In this document: positions 1-11,737 of the stretch, piece by piece
Numbering within the stretch: position 1 is the first letter of the stretch
How the letters are laid out: each line of letters begins with the position of its first letter
Origin: Brachionus manjavacas
Lineage: Eukaryota > Rotifera > Eurotatoria > Ploima > Brachionidae
Direction of reading: 5' to 3'
NCBI GenBank assembly: GCA_019054805.1
Contig: JAHQIY010000002.1
Span: 124,001-188,000, forward strand
Length of the DNA stretch: 64,000 bases
The notes under the pieces: generated by a model
Database searches by the model: none
Told to the model about the DNA's origin: nothing
What the model saw: only the letters and a program-made list of their open reading frames with translations
Position numbers and translations under genes: made by a program

Positions 1-204
1 GCTTAAGTTTACCCGACTAAAGCGGGCAACTAACTGGTTGCGAAATTATAAGCCGGCTAGCTGATCGCGTGCACAAATCCTAACACTATTTATTTAATTG
101 AAAATTTAATTTAAAAAATAATTAATTTATTTTGGCATTGTGAATTTCGTAATAAAAATTTAAAATCAAAGTAATCAACTATAATTTTTATTTAATATAT
201 TTTT

Positions 205-475
205 TATTAGGAAAAAGCTTTAGAGTTCATAGAGAGAGTTTCCCTTCTCAAATTAGAATGGTTTTTGCTGCTGTGGTGAGCTCAAGACATGCTTTTTTCT
301 CAAACAGGGTAGTTGCCAGAAAATTTGGTAATATCACAGGCAAACGTTAGCTTCAAAGCGGCCTTAAATAGATTTAATGGAATCGGCTGCTACAGCTGCA
401 CACTGCCAAATGGTGGTGATGGACTCAGACACTCTACATGTTAGGTGTCTAAGCAAGAACTACTAATAGCGCTGT
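205..475 (+). mobile_element. CR1-like LINE, 3'-end relic (family 1)
   Basis: This is the 3' end of a non-LTR retrotransposon. The plus strand can still be read as the degenerate C-terminus of the reverse transcriptase polyprotein (RESFPSQIR, then FFSNRVV), followed by a 3' UTR ending in AAGAACTACTAATAG. The same 3' UTR, with its phrase CTACATGTTAGGTGTC and a trinucleotide tail, recurs at 8213-8960 (minus) and 22806-23085 (plus). No 5' part is present, as expected for a truncated LINE insertion. Confidence 0.7.
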
Positions 476-3063
476 TAAAAAAATTCAATTTTAAAGCTAA
501 TTTTAATTTTGATATTAATTTTATTATTATTTAAATTAATTGAAGTCTCATAAACATTTAACAAAAATCAATTGATAGAGAGGTAGTCCAAAATACCAAA
601 GAGAAGACATAAAACACATAAAAGCAAGCTTAAATCTACCTAAAAATTGATTAAATTTTGGAATTGTCATATCATTTTTATCATTCAATTTAGTTAATTT
701 AAATATAAAATATCACAATTATTTATTTATTGATTCAATCAAAATCTTTTCTGTTAGCATAGATTTGTACGGAGATTTACATAATTCTCGGTTTATTTGA
801 TAGAATAAAATTTAAATTTTGTTTTTCATTTTTTTATCCGTTTGATATTTTTAAGTTAATTCTGAAAATTAGTCCAAGCCAAATTACTCGAATTTTTAGA
901 ATAGAAATAAAACAAAAAATTGAATTTGAATAAAATTAAAAAAAGAGATAAAATTTTCAAATTAAGAAATTCTGAAAAAATTTCACAAAGGAAAAAAAAT
1001 TTTCTAGATACTTTTTACTGCTAAACTCAGACAATGATTTTTCAATGATTTAAATGGTTATAATAAAGATAAAGTAAATAAACTTAATCTAGAGAAGTGC
1101 TTAATATTTTTTTAATTATTTATTGATTTTTTTTTGGATGCTAGAGGAGATAATTTTTTATTTTTTGTCAATATCAAAATATTATTAACAAATCATGGAG
1201 AGACAATGAGATTAAACTTAAAAAAAAATTTCCCTTTTTATAGTTTTTGTACTTAATCAGAATTTTAGTTTAAATGTAAAATTAATTAGAATCTTTTTTA
1301 AAATATCAAAAAGTACAAAAAGGAACAGGCAAAATATATTTTAATGTAGAAAAAAAAAATTAAAGAAAGGATTTTAATTTTTTTTAAATTCTCATTCTCT
1401 ATACCTTCTAAAAAAATTTTTTTAAAGGTTTTAAATATTTAATTCTTGCACATCACCAATTTTCATATACATAACTTTTAAAAACATGAAACTTTACCTC
1501 TTATTTTGTCTAGTTTTTTTTTTATCTTTTTAATTTTTTAGCTAAATTTATTCTTGGTGAAAAAACAAGTTATGACTATAGTTAGAAAAATTTGAACGTT
1601 TTAAAAGAAAAATTTACAATTATTGCTTTTTTGTTCGGTTTGAAAAAAAATTTAGAATTTAGGTTAAGAAATTTTTATAAATTTTTAAAACGACACTTTT
1701 TATTAAAAAATGAAGATTGACTTGAGTCAGAATACCCAAATTGTTAATCTTTGACACTTTTAATTGATGTAAAAATTATAAAATGAAAAAGTGTATTTAA
1801 TGATACCTCACTGTTCCCTTTTTTATTCAGAACTCATGGTTACTTATTTCAAATTTATATATTTTAATTTTATAATTTAATTTTTTTAACTTTTTAAATA
1901 TGAAGGTATTTATTAGATTATTAGATAGAAACAGATCAAATAATAATTGTTAATAATAAATTTTTAGAATGTCTAGTTGAGTAAGTATTTGAAAAAATAT
2001 TAAATATTGTTATTTTAGTTAATTTATTGTCAATTCAAAAATTAAGCCTTTTTTTTTTGATTTTTATTAAAAAATTTGGATGCTTAGTCTTAAATTTCGC
2101 TCTCATTTTTTAAGAAAATGTGTCAATAAGTAAAAAATATTGTATTTCTATTTGATTTAGTTTTAATTAATTTTTTATCTTAAAAATTGGGAAATTTTAT
2201 TGTAATATTTGGCAATAAAAATAAAAAAGTTGTCATATAAAAATTTTAGAAAATTTTCAGATATTGTTCATTTTTTGGTGTTTGATAATTATAAATTTTA
2301 ATTAAAAAATAAACCTATTTAGTAAATTGAATTTTTTAACGAGGTAATTTTTGACTAATACTCTCGATTCAGGGAAACTTTAAAAAGAGATGTGATGAGT
2401 GTCCTTTAGTGATTTGTGACTTGATAGTCTTTTTTCAAGCATATTCATTTTGTATAATTAAATAACCTTTTTCACATATCTTGAAAAAAAACTAATTATT
2501 ATTTTTTTTCAATTTGCATTCTTAATAAAGTGCTTGCGTAATAAAATATTTTTAAACGCTTTATTTTGATCCATCATTTGATTCTAAATATTTGAATAAT
2601 TTCTTTTTTTGAAAAAACTGCCTTAAATAATAAAAAAATCTCCCCCCCCCCGAAAAAAAATCATTTGTTAACATATTAATTACCACTATTGATTACCATA
2701 GACTTACTTAGCGTGTACACATTATCAATAAATTAGTATAGAATAAATTCAGTACTAATCTCGTAAGTCTAGTTGCATTTCCGCTATCTTAGCCCATTAA
2801 TACAATTTTGTTCATTCATTCAAGTCAAATAAATTGTCTGTATGAACTAGCATTGATTATTAGCTTGAATCGAAAAATACAAAACCAGAATTAATTCAAA
2901 AAAATAAAAATACGCAGCATAATTTTTGATTAATCGCTGCGATATTAAACAAAAAATCAACTCATTTTTTCTCTTTTTTAATTTCCATTTTTCATCCTCT
3001 AATAAAAAAAAAAGTATCTTTATTTGACCATTAGAGATACATTGATGCCAGCAACAATGACAA
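476..3063. other. Intergenic, no gene seen
   Basis: The stretch is very AT-rich, with homopolymer runs and a short C-run near 2643. I see no coding exon, RNA gene or recognisable mobile element. Reading frames antisense to the start of the following gene (about 2850-3160) have no recognisable content. Confidence 0.6.
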
Positions 3064-6000
3064 ATGAACGAGTCTAGCTTTAACACTAATACCCAAAAGT
3101 ACATCCAAATGGCGAACTTGTCCAGTGGTTCGAGCACGAGGAGTTCGTTTCGGTCCAACCTGAGGACAAGCGACCTAAAATTCGAGCAGACTGAGCCATC
3201 AAACGCGGTCTACAACTTGCCATGGGACGTCAAGATGAAAAAAAACCCGCTGCTGTCCCAAATCAGTCAGTCATCGGTGCCGCCACCATTGCCGTCGGTG
3301 CCACCGCCCTCTACCAGCAAAGCGCTTGAAAAAGAGCCTCAGGACGAGACCCAGTACTGTGCGCCATGGGACCTAAAGCTTCAGGAAGAAATGCTCAAAA
3401 TGATGGCCCAAAAAACAACCAAAAAAGAAGAGGACACGTCTGCTAAGGCGGCTGGAAGCGGCGAAGAGCAAAGTTGCGAGTACAGTCCACCCTGGGAGCA
3501 CAAACAGAGCTTGCTGTTTCAGCAAATAGCCAACAGTTCAAAGAGTGGTGCTCAGATGCCCACCCCAATAGCAACATCATCGGCTTCTTCTACTCTGACC
3601 ACGGCCCAAAATTCAACTAGCTTAGGCACCATTTTCAACAAACTCAGTTTGAACAGATTGTCTACCAGATCTAATAACAGCTCAGCATCGTCAACAAGAT
3701 CGTCCACCTCGTCGCTTTCGACCAGTTCACCGCCTTCAATGCCTCCACCACCACTACCCCCGCCGACTCTGCCACCTCTTCCACCACCACCATCATCTCT
3801 GCCCCCTAACCAACAATCGCCTCTCTTGTCACAACGTGTGCCCACACAACCAGCCTCATCTTCGAACTACCTCAATGATAAAAATACGAAAATAGCCACC
3901 AGTCACAATCAGACTAATTTTTTTGACTCAATGGGAAGCAATTCAAGCAGCTCCGGATTTGAAGGTATTTAAAAAATTTTTTACTAATAAATAACTTAAC
4001 TTTTTTGATCATAATTATTTTAACCGGGAAAAAAAATGATATCAATTTTAAATTAAATTTTAGTAAACATTTTTTCAATAATTTGAGAATTAATGAGTCT
4101 ATTCAGACTATGTTGGATAGCAAGTTCACCATATCAAACCTTTATAATTGTCCCTATTCTATCCTAGTGGATAATGGGGAGGCGCTCATCTCCTTTTCAT
4201 GTACCTTTTTGAGCAACGGCTCCGATCTGACACAGAGGCTACTGCATCAATATCAAACCTTTACCATATTTTAATTTTTTTCAATTTATTATATTCTAAA
4301 GTCTGCTTAAAAGACAAATTTAGATCCAAAAAAACACTTTTTTTTGCCAATGAGTCCATTTCCAATAAAACTATTATTTAATACTTCATGATTATAAAGC
4401 TTTAAAAATTAATAAATTAAGATTACCAGACCTAAGTTTAATAGCACATTTTAAAACTGATTAGTATGGCCTATATTTTTTTTCTGCCTTATTCACTCCT
4501 TGTGGAGCATAGGGTCATTACTTTTGATTTCCACTCAAGTCGATCTTTTGCCTTTACCCTTGCTTCTCTATGTTACTGCTGGTCATCCTAGTTTACGTCG
4601 CCCTTGGGGTGTCCATTGAAAGGCTCTTTTTGGTATCCGTGTTTCTTTCATTCTAAATACATGCCCGAGCCATCGCAGTCTTTTGTTCTTAATGCATTGA
4701 ATTAATGGCTCTGAATTTGTTCTTCTGTATAGGTCAGCATTCGACAATGCCTCAGGTCAGTGGGCCCATAATTTACCTCACGGCTAATTTTAATAAAAAT
4801 AAAGGTTTTGTGAAATTCAGTACAAAATGAAAAAAAGAACAGAAAAATGTAAAAAAATTGAAAAACTTTTTTTCTAAAGGTTTAAACTTAGTTCTGTAAA
4901 TGCAATATAGTGCAACTTTCAAAGTTGCATCAAATATCAAAGCCTGCTAAATTTGCAGAGTTATGCAGAAATTAAATTTCAATATAATCGAGCGTGGTGC
5001 TTTTGCAGAGATTCTGCACACCATTAGCAGACTTTTACAGATGATGCAACTTTGAATGTTGCACCATGCTGGATTTACAGAATTTATTTTAAACCTAGAT
5101 AAAAAGTTATTAAATTTTTTAATACTGAACTGAACTTCACAAAACCAAAAGTAAACCCCTAAATTAAAGTTAAGACTAATTTATTAAAAAGCCCCTAACT
5201 TTCTGCTTACGCGAAGCTCTAGACCAGGCACCCGCTTTTAACTTGGATGAGTTTTTTTTTTAAATAGCGGGGCAAAAAAATTATTTGCCGATTAGCAGAA
5301 AAAAATGGCACTAAATTAATTTTATCATAAAAAATTTTTATTTATCAAAAGCATAAATTTTTTTTTTAAATTATAACTGAATCCTTTTATTTTGAAAAAA
5401 CAATACCAGTTAAGGTATTGCAAAATGAGATGATGCTAAGTCAGGCCAAAATATGCCATCCTAATAATATTCTTTAATCATTGGATCAAGTCGTTTCTTA
5501 ATACACTCTCCAAGGTAGACATGTTGATTGACCGCTAAACCCCGAGTTGTTTAAAAGTCCCAAATTTAAGCCCAAGTGCGGAATTTTTTTATTTGTTCAT
5601 TTTCTAAAGTCCAAGTCAAAGACTTGAAAAAGTCTTCTATAATAACCACCTGGGACCGCAAAAATATCATTTCCTGGAACGGAAGAAATTTCATTTGTCC
5701 CTTCGCATTCATTGAATTAAAAGAAAATCTCACGATCATGTTAAGCAATAAAAATGACTGGAAATATGCTTTGACTGTAGTTGAGGATTAGGCGAAAATT
5801 TTCGTGATCTTCCGCCACTGAATAATTACTCTACATGGAAAAGCAGGAAGATTTATTTGAATAATTTGAAATCTTGGAACGTCGAGTCATCAAGATTAAG
5901 ACAATTTGTAATACACCCTACGTATCACTTGATCATCAGCTTCTCAACTGATGCGCAATGATAAGAAAGAATTAATACAATTGTCACGTATCTCAGAAGA

Positions 6001-9000
6001 TAGACGCTTCTAGATGCTGATATAAACATTTATATAATAGCTCACATCTTGTCTTAATTATAAGCCCGTGTTCTTGACACGAACTCATGGGTATAAATAA
6101 TGATTCCATTCTCAGTGCTTAGAGAGATATTTTTAGGGATTACACTAATTATATAAATTGTTAGAGCTCAACAATTATTTAATAAACTATTCAAAAGTAT
6201 ACTTGTTTTATCATTCATTAACCCGCCTTACAAATTTATTATTTTAAAATACTTTTATATAGAATTTTTCTAGTCATTATATTCATCGTGAAAAAAAAAT
6301 AAATAAAAGCATTTGACTCGGACTTTTGAAAAAAAAAGTCCGGACTTGAACTTGACTTGAGACTTTTGACTTTTAAACAACTCTGGCTAATTTTTACAAA
6401 CAACTTATTGAAAATTCAATTTTCTTGTGTTATAATTTTTATTTATTTTAAAGCTAGGATCAGGCTGATTTTAAATTTTGAAAAAAACTGGGCAATGTCT
6501 TGTCCACTCTTATAGCAAAATAAACTAGACTTTTGAGCCATTTTTACCCGTTAATATAGCTTTTTAAGAAGAGATTTTTTTAAGTAGGGCCTTATTATAA
6601 AAAATACACGGGTCTAATCATTTTTTATTAATTCTAAGGCAATTGAGTATTCAAATTTTAAATTTGAAGACTTAAGCTTATTCTGAAGTAATGATCAAAA
6701 ACGTGGAAACACTTGTATGAATGAACATCGGTGAACTTGGAATTTTTTTCTTTTTCTTCATCTTTTTTTAAATCCTTTAATCATGTTTTTTTATCAATTT
6801 TAATTTTAAGTTGCAAAAAAGATTGATATAAAAATGGATTAAGACAATTTTAAAATAAGAGATAGAAAAATATTAGTGATCGATTAAGTAATTTTAGAGA
6901 TCGATTAAATACCTCTCAAAAAATATCAATAGAATATTAATATACAAATTTGTTAAAAATCACATGATATGAAGGGATTATTTAAAAAAAATAAAGCAAT
7001 AAAGTAAAAAAGTAAAACCATAGATTTAGTCACAATTTTGTCTAGATTTAAAAAAAAAATCCCTCGGAGGAGATACGATTTAAACCAGAAAAAACACATT
7101 TTTTTCCTTTTTTAGCCAACAAAACCGCCAAACTTTTTTTTTTTTCTAAATTACATTATTACAGAATAAATATACTTTTTTAGTATATTTAAGTTTAATC
7201 TTTGAGATTTTGAGCCTTAAAGAACAACCACTATTTAAAGGGTTTGCTATTTTTGGAACCCTGGGTGTAAAAATTTTTTTCTAGCCCTAACCAAAAAAAA
7301 AATTTTATGGGGTGTTCGAGGGCGTAGATTACGAATTTTGAGTCAAAAATAAAAAATTCAGATAGCACTAAAGTTTTGAATTTCGTGAACTTTAAATTTT
7401 CTTTTTTTTTCTTTTTTAATTCTGAAGGAGCTCAAGCTCGGAACAGAAAAACAAATAAATAAACTTTTAAACACAAATTTGTGAGAATTTTGTTATGATA
7501 GAAAACAAAGAATTTATTTTTTTAATTTTTCTTTCGTAAAAGAATTGAATTTTATTTAGACTTGAATTAGTACTGAGTTAATTTTTTCAATAAATTAAAT
7601 AATTTAACATTTCGAAGTTCTAAGAATGGAATTCCTATTTATATCTTTATTCTCGTGTCAAGAACACGAGCTAATAATTAATTCAAGATGTGAGCTTAGT
7701 GCTAAATGTATTTGTGAGTATTTCGAATCGTCTAGCTTCTGAGATACGGGACAAGTATAATATTCACTTATCTGTGTGCATCAGTTAACAAGCTGATGAA
7801 TGAGTGATGATTCAGGGTAACAAATGGAACCATCTTACTTTTAATACCTTTATAACGTAAAAGAAATACCCCAAATTTCCTTATTTCATAAATTCCTTTC
7901 TTATAGTTCTTTCCTTTATACAATTTAAAATTTCTGAAAGCATAAAAGAATTAAAATTCTATCAAATTTAAATGTAAGTTTTTCTTTGATTAGATCTTTT
8001 GCAAATTCTACAATCTTATTAATTCATTGTATATTTTTGTAAAGAACATAAAGGATTCTAAGAAACATATTAGAAAATACTACTTGCATGATCTGACCCT
8101 TAACTTGATCAATAAATTATCCCGAACTGAATAAGATATTAGTCAAGACTTGAATAGAATTATTTAAGGAAATCCTCAGAATATCCTGTTTCATATCTTA
8201 TAAAGAATTTTAGTAGTAGTAGTAGTAGTAGTAGTAGTTCTTGCTGCGACACCTAACATGTAGATTGTCTAAGCCCATCACCGCCAAATAGCCGTGTAGA
8301 GCTGTAGCAGCTTATCTAAAGCCATTTTAAAATTAGCGGTTGACTTGGATTTCACCACGTTTTCTGGCAACCTATTCCAATGCGGAACTACTCTGTTTGA
8401 GAAAAATACATGTCTGGCATTTACTGCAGCCGAAAAATCGTTTCTAATTTTAGCTGGGAAACTTTCTCTCTGGACTCTGATGCTATATAAGGATTTATGT
8501 TAAACCAGACAGCTACCATAGCGAGGCTACTTATAGCCTTGCTCCGCAGTTAGTCTGCTGTAGTTTTTTTTTATTATTATTATTATTTCCTCTTAACGCC
8601 CCGGCTGGTCCCTTGTTTTCTGATTTATTCACTAGATTCTTGACCAAGCTTACCTTTTCTATTCAATTCACTAGTTTGTACATTTCAATCAAGTCCCCTC
8701 TCACTCTTCTTTCACTCAGCTTTGTCAGTCCTAATTTTGTCAGCCTCTTTTCATACGGCATGTTTCTTACAGACAAAGGTATTTTTGTTGCCCTCTCTTG
8801 CACCTTTTCCAACTCATTCACGTCCATTTTCATACTTGGATTCCAAACCTGCACTGCGTAATCTAGGTGGGGTCACAATCTGTGGTCGCTAGTATAACAT
8901 TCCTGTTGCTTTTTTGTGTATATTTATGCCTTTCATTTAGCCTGCCGAAATGCATTACTTTACATTTGTTTTAATATAATATTATATTTAATTTCAATTT

Positions 9001-11737
9001 TGAATTTTCACTTAATTTAAAATAAAAATTATTTGAATATACAAAAATATTTTTCATAAGATTTAATGCAAATTTTTGTAATAGCTAATCATTATTATTA
9101 AAACATTTAAAGATAATTAATCTCTACAGAATTTTTTTTACAAAATAAAATATTTAAATTGATTCAAATTATTTTTCTCTGTTCAAATGAAATTATCGAA
9201 AATTTTCCGCATTCAATATTTTTTTTTGAATTTATAAGCGGTCATGTAAATTCAAAAAATAATCAGGCCATCATTTTTCTTGAGGTTATTTTTGGATACA
9301 TCATAGAATGATAAAAAAAGCTTTTGACGAATATAAAAAAATTCTTTGTATATTCTGTGACAAAATTTTATTTATTTTAGTAAAAAAAAAATTTTAAAGC
9401 ATAAACAGTCAATTAAATTTGAACTATAGAATAAAAATATAAGTCTTAGAATACTTTCTTACATTCAGGAATAGAAAATAATTACAAGAGTATTAAAAAA
9501 ATCAATCAAATTCTAAAGTGGTTCTTACCTTAGGTGGACGACCTGGCTTCATTTTTGCTGGTGTTTATTAAACTACCTCATCCTCAACGTTCCTTTTTTT
9601 TGGACGTCCACGACCTCTTTTTCCTTTAGCCTCATTTTCAACACTAATTTCTAGTTGGCATCCGTTACATTTAAGAGTCTGTGAACCAGTAATTAGATTA
9701 GGATATTAAATATTTCCAAACTCATTCAAAAAAATTAAAATTTTATGTTTTATTTTCGGCAAATTGAAGTTCATGATCAAAAGTAAATTTTAAAAGTTTT
9801 TTTTTCAATTTTTTAATAAATGACTAAACTTTATTAAACATTATTTATTTAATCAATTATTAGATAAAAAATTATATGAATTGTTATCTAAAGTAAATTG
9901 AATACTTATTCAATATTTTGAAATTTTACAATACAAAATTTAACTTTGTTTCCCGTAATATAATTTAATTGATATTTAAATATCATTTAAAGCGTTTATT
10001 TGAGCCATAATTTGGATTTTAAATTTTTCTTTAAAGTTTTTAAATAAAGATATTAGAAGAATCCATAATTTATTTACTTTTATGAACACCTTAAAGGCAA
10101 TGTAAAAAAAGCAAAAAGAAAGAAAAAATAAAATTTTATAAATAAGACGAAGTTTTAGTGTTTTCCTAAAAAAAAAAATTGAAATAAATATTTAATATAA
10201 ATGTTAATGTTTTTTAATTTCAATAATTATTATTCATTTTGTGCTCTCTTTTAATTTATTTAATATTTAATTTATTTAATTAAAGGTCAATAAGAGAAAA
10301 TCAATATGTAAAAAACAAAAAGTTTAAGTTTTTTTTTATTTGAGGAAATAAAAATTTTTTGTTTAATTTATTAGAAATTAAAAAATCGATTAAGATTTTA
10401 ATCAATCAAATTTGATTATGATCATGAACTTCAAGTTGCATTATTTTCAAATAAATTCAAATCTAGAAATAATAAAAGATGGTTCATGGCGTTTTTTAAA
10501 TTTATTTTTTTTTATCATACGAAATAATCTAAGGTCCATTAGTTTTTAAACTTTTGGATTTTATTTAAATTTAATTGTTAAGTTAAATTATTATCTGATC
10601 CAGTTCTATCGGTATCAATCTATTAATATTTAGAAAAAAATAATTTCATAAAAGTTGAAAAATAACTGTAAAAAATGAAAGCATTGGATTCTAGGTTTAG
10701 ATAAAAAAGATAGAATGCACATCTAGAATAGTTCTCAATTTTTAAATAGATTTATTTTTAAAATTTTGAGGTGAAATTTTAATGACAGAATTTGTTGATA
10801 TTATTTTTAGTTACAATTAAATTGATAAGTTTTATTCTAATTTAAATGGTTATAAAAACTAATTGGAAAACAATTGATTTTCACATGATTTTTCTTGGTC
10901 AAATTTTTTACCAAAAGTTAGAGCTTGCTTGAAAAATTTATTTTCTGTTTAGTATTTTTGAGTTGTAAAACAAGAAAAAAAGACTAAAATTTGCTTTCTA
11001 GTTTTTGATAAAACAATTGGAAATTTGAAAAAATGTTGACTTGCTAATTTAAGAAACAAAATCTCTAAAACATTATTTTACCAATTTGAATTGAAAAAAA
11101 TCAAAAAAGATGGATTTTCAAAGTTTTTCAAATTGATTGAATATTTTTTGATTTTAAAGATTCAAAACATTTTGTACGGCAAAATCGTGCCGGAAGTAAT
11201 CATCATTTTTCATATCCACAACAATTTCAAACAATATCTGCAGATGGTCTGCCGGTAACGGCACTGGTTTTTTCGCAGACAGGTTCATTGCCGAATAATG
11301 TCCTACCTCTAAGTGTTCATCCACATCAAAGTCAAATAGTGAGTCAAATGCCGTCTCCAAGCCGGTACGACCTCGAGAGACAGCCATGGTTTCATGGGCG
11401 AATTACTCGAAAACATGCCGAGAATATGCTGTTTAATAAGCCCATCGGAAGTTTTTTAGTCAGACAAAGTGAAAGTGGTAATTCAAATGACTACAGTCTT
11501 TCTTTAGTGTAAGCTTTTGTATAAAGATTTTTAACAAGCTTTTGCTAAAATTTAATTAGAAGTGGAAGTGGGTGCGTTCACATGCGAATATGCATGAAAA
11601 ATGGCGAGTTCATACTTGGGCAGTGTAGCCAGCCGTTTAGCTCTATAGTCAAAATGATTGAACACTATGGCAGAGTGGAGGTGCCGATCAAAGGAGCTCA
11701 ACATGTTAAACTTTCCGTTCCGATCACTCCAATTTGA
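3064..11737 (+). CDS. SHB: SHB-family SH2 adaptor protein
   Basis: Three exons, 3064-3964, 11160-11508 and 11560-11737, join in phase (1428 nt, 475 aa). The start ATG at 3064 follows an in-frame TGA at 3058. The N-terminal half is Ser/Pro-rich and carries three spaced tyrosine motifs, YNLPWD (Y50), YCAPWD (Y98) and YSPPWE (Y140). These resemble the YxxPWE-type phosphosites of SHB, SHD, SHE and SHF. A run of short proline stretches follows (about residues 224-250). The C-terminal SH2 domain (about 377-473) has PWFHGRITRKHAENML, the FLVR arginine in GSFLVRQSE, DYSLSLV, EFILGQ and VPIKGAQH, closest in my reading to SHB. SHB proteins dock phosphotyrosine receptors and recruit partners through tyrosine and proline motifs. 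The 7.2-kb first intron is full of repeats, while the second is 51 bp. The family assignment is firm; the exact paralogue is not. Confidence 0.88.
4165..4262 (+). repeat. Interspersed ~85-bp repeat, copy 1
   Basis: The segment containing AATGGGGAGGCGCTCATCTC and CGGCTCCGATCTGACACA recurs almost unchanged at 34372-34450 and in part at 24145-24190. It is much richer in GC than its surroundings, which suggests the conserved end of a retroelement or a SINE. The family is unknown to me. Confidence 0.6.
4480..4790 (-). pseudogene. LINE reverse transcriptase C-terminus, decayed
   Basis: Read on the minus strand, the segment encodes a broken version of the RLRWLGHVFRM...RIPKRAFQW block. That block is typical of the C-terminal region of many animal LINE polyproteins. 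Several stops and frame changes show it is dead. It lies in intron 1 of the SHB-like gene, antisense to it. Confidence 0.6.
5907..6232 (+). repeat. Solo LTR, copy 1
   Basis: The 326-bp unit begins TGTAATACACCC and ends CGCCTTACA. It is flanked by AATT on both sides, which fits a 4-bp target-site duplication. Inside are a small hairpin (CGTGTTCTTGACACG), then TATAAATA and AATAAA, as expected for the promoter and polyadenylation signals of an LTR. Inverted diverged copies lie at 7480-7822 and about 14540-14814. No internal gag-pol lies next to it, so I call it a solo LTR. Confidence 0.6.
7480..7822 (-). repeat. Solo LTR, copy 2
   Basis: On the minus strand this unit starts TGTTACCCTGAATC and ends near CTCACA. 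It shares with copy 1 the phrases CATCAGCTTGTTAACTGATG-like, GTATCTCAGAAG, CTCACATCTTG and CGTGTTCTTGACACG. It lies in the same intron in the opposite orientation, about 1.25 kb from copy 1. Together they could form a long stem-loop in the pre-mRNA. Confidence 0.55.
8213..8960 (-). mobile_element. CR1-like LINE, 5'-truncated (family 1)
   Basis: The minus strand carries the 3' third of a LINE. It has a KVMHFG-type remnant near 8945, then [27 protein letters not shown] and FFSNRVV...WNRLPENVV (all broken by stops), then a 3' UTR and a CTA-repeat tail. The tail is seen on the plus strand as TAG repeats at 8213-8238. This is the longest of three family-1 copies in the window. It sits in intron 1 of the SHB-like gene. 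Confidence 0.8.
9530..9690 (-). pseudogene. AT-hook-like exon fragment
   Basis: The minus strand reads, after a possible acceptor TTCACAG, TLKCNGCQLEISVENEA and then GKRGRGRPKKRN, a textbook AT-hook core. After a stop pair, a second stretch reads MKPGRPPK and ends at a GTAAGA donor-like site. The region is GC-rich compared with the intron around it. It could be a relic of an AT-hook protein gene or part of a transposon protein. I cannot place it in a complete gene. Confidence 0.4.
9759..10439. repeat. 681-bp inverted-repeat element (TTGAAGTTCATGATCA family)
   Basis: The unit is bounded by GCAAATTGAAGTTCATGATC on the left and the inverse complement GATCATGAACTTCAAGTTGC on the right, so it has about 20-bp terminal inverted repeats. 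Its interior, for example CCAAATTATGGCTCAAATAA in inverse orientation, recurs at 58472-58920, 50909-51240 and 13769-14160. There is no coding capacity. It is best read as a non-autonomous DNA element (MITE-like). Confidence 0.65.

Noticed and set aside
2847..3158. 103-codon frame on the minus strand
   Set aside because: It overlaps the SHB-like first exon, is low in complexity and resembles no protein. I see no splice context or start context.
3552..3845. Gly/Asp-rich reading frame on the minus strand
   Set aside because: It is the complement of the proline- and serine-rich exon of the SHB-like gene. Its composition is explained entirely by that exon.
8613..8861. 82-codon frame on the plus strand
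   Set aside because: It is antisense to the recognisable LINE C-terminus on the minus strand (NELEKVQERATK and following).
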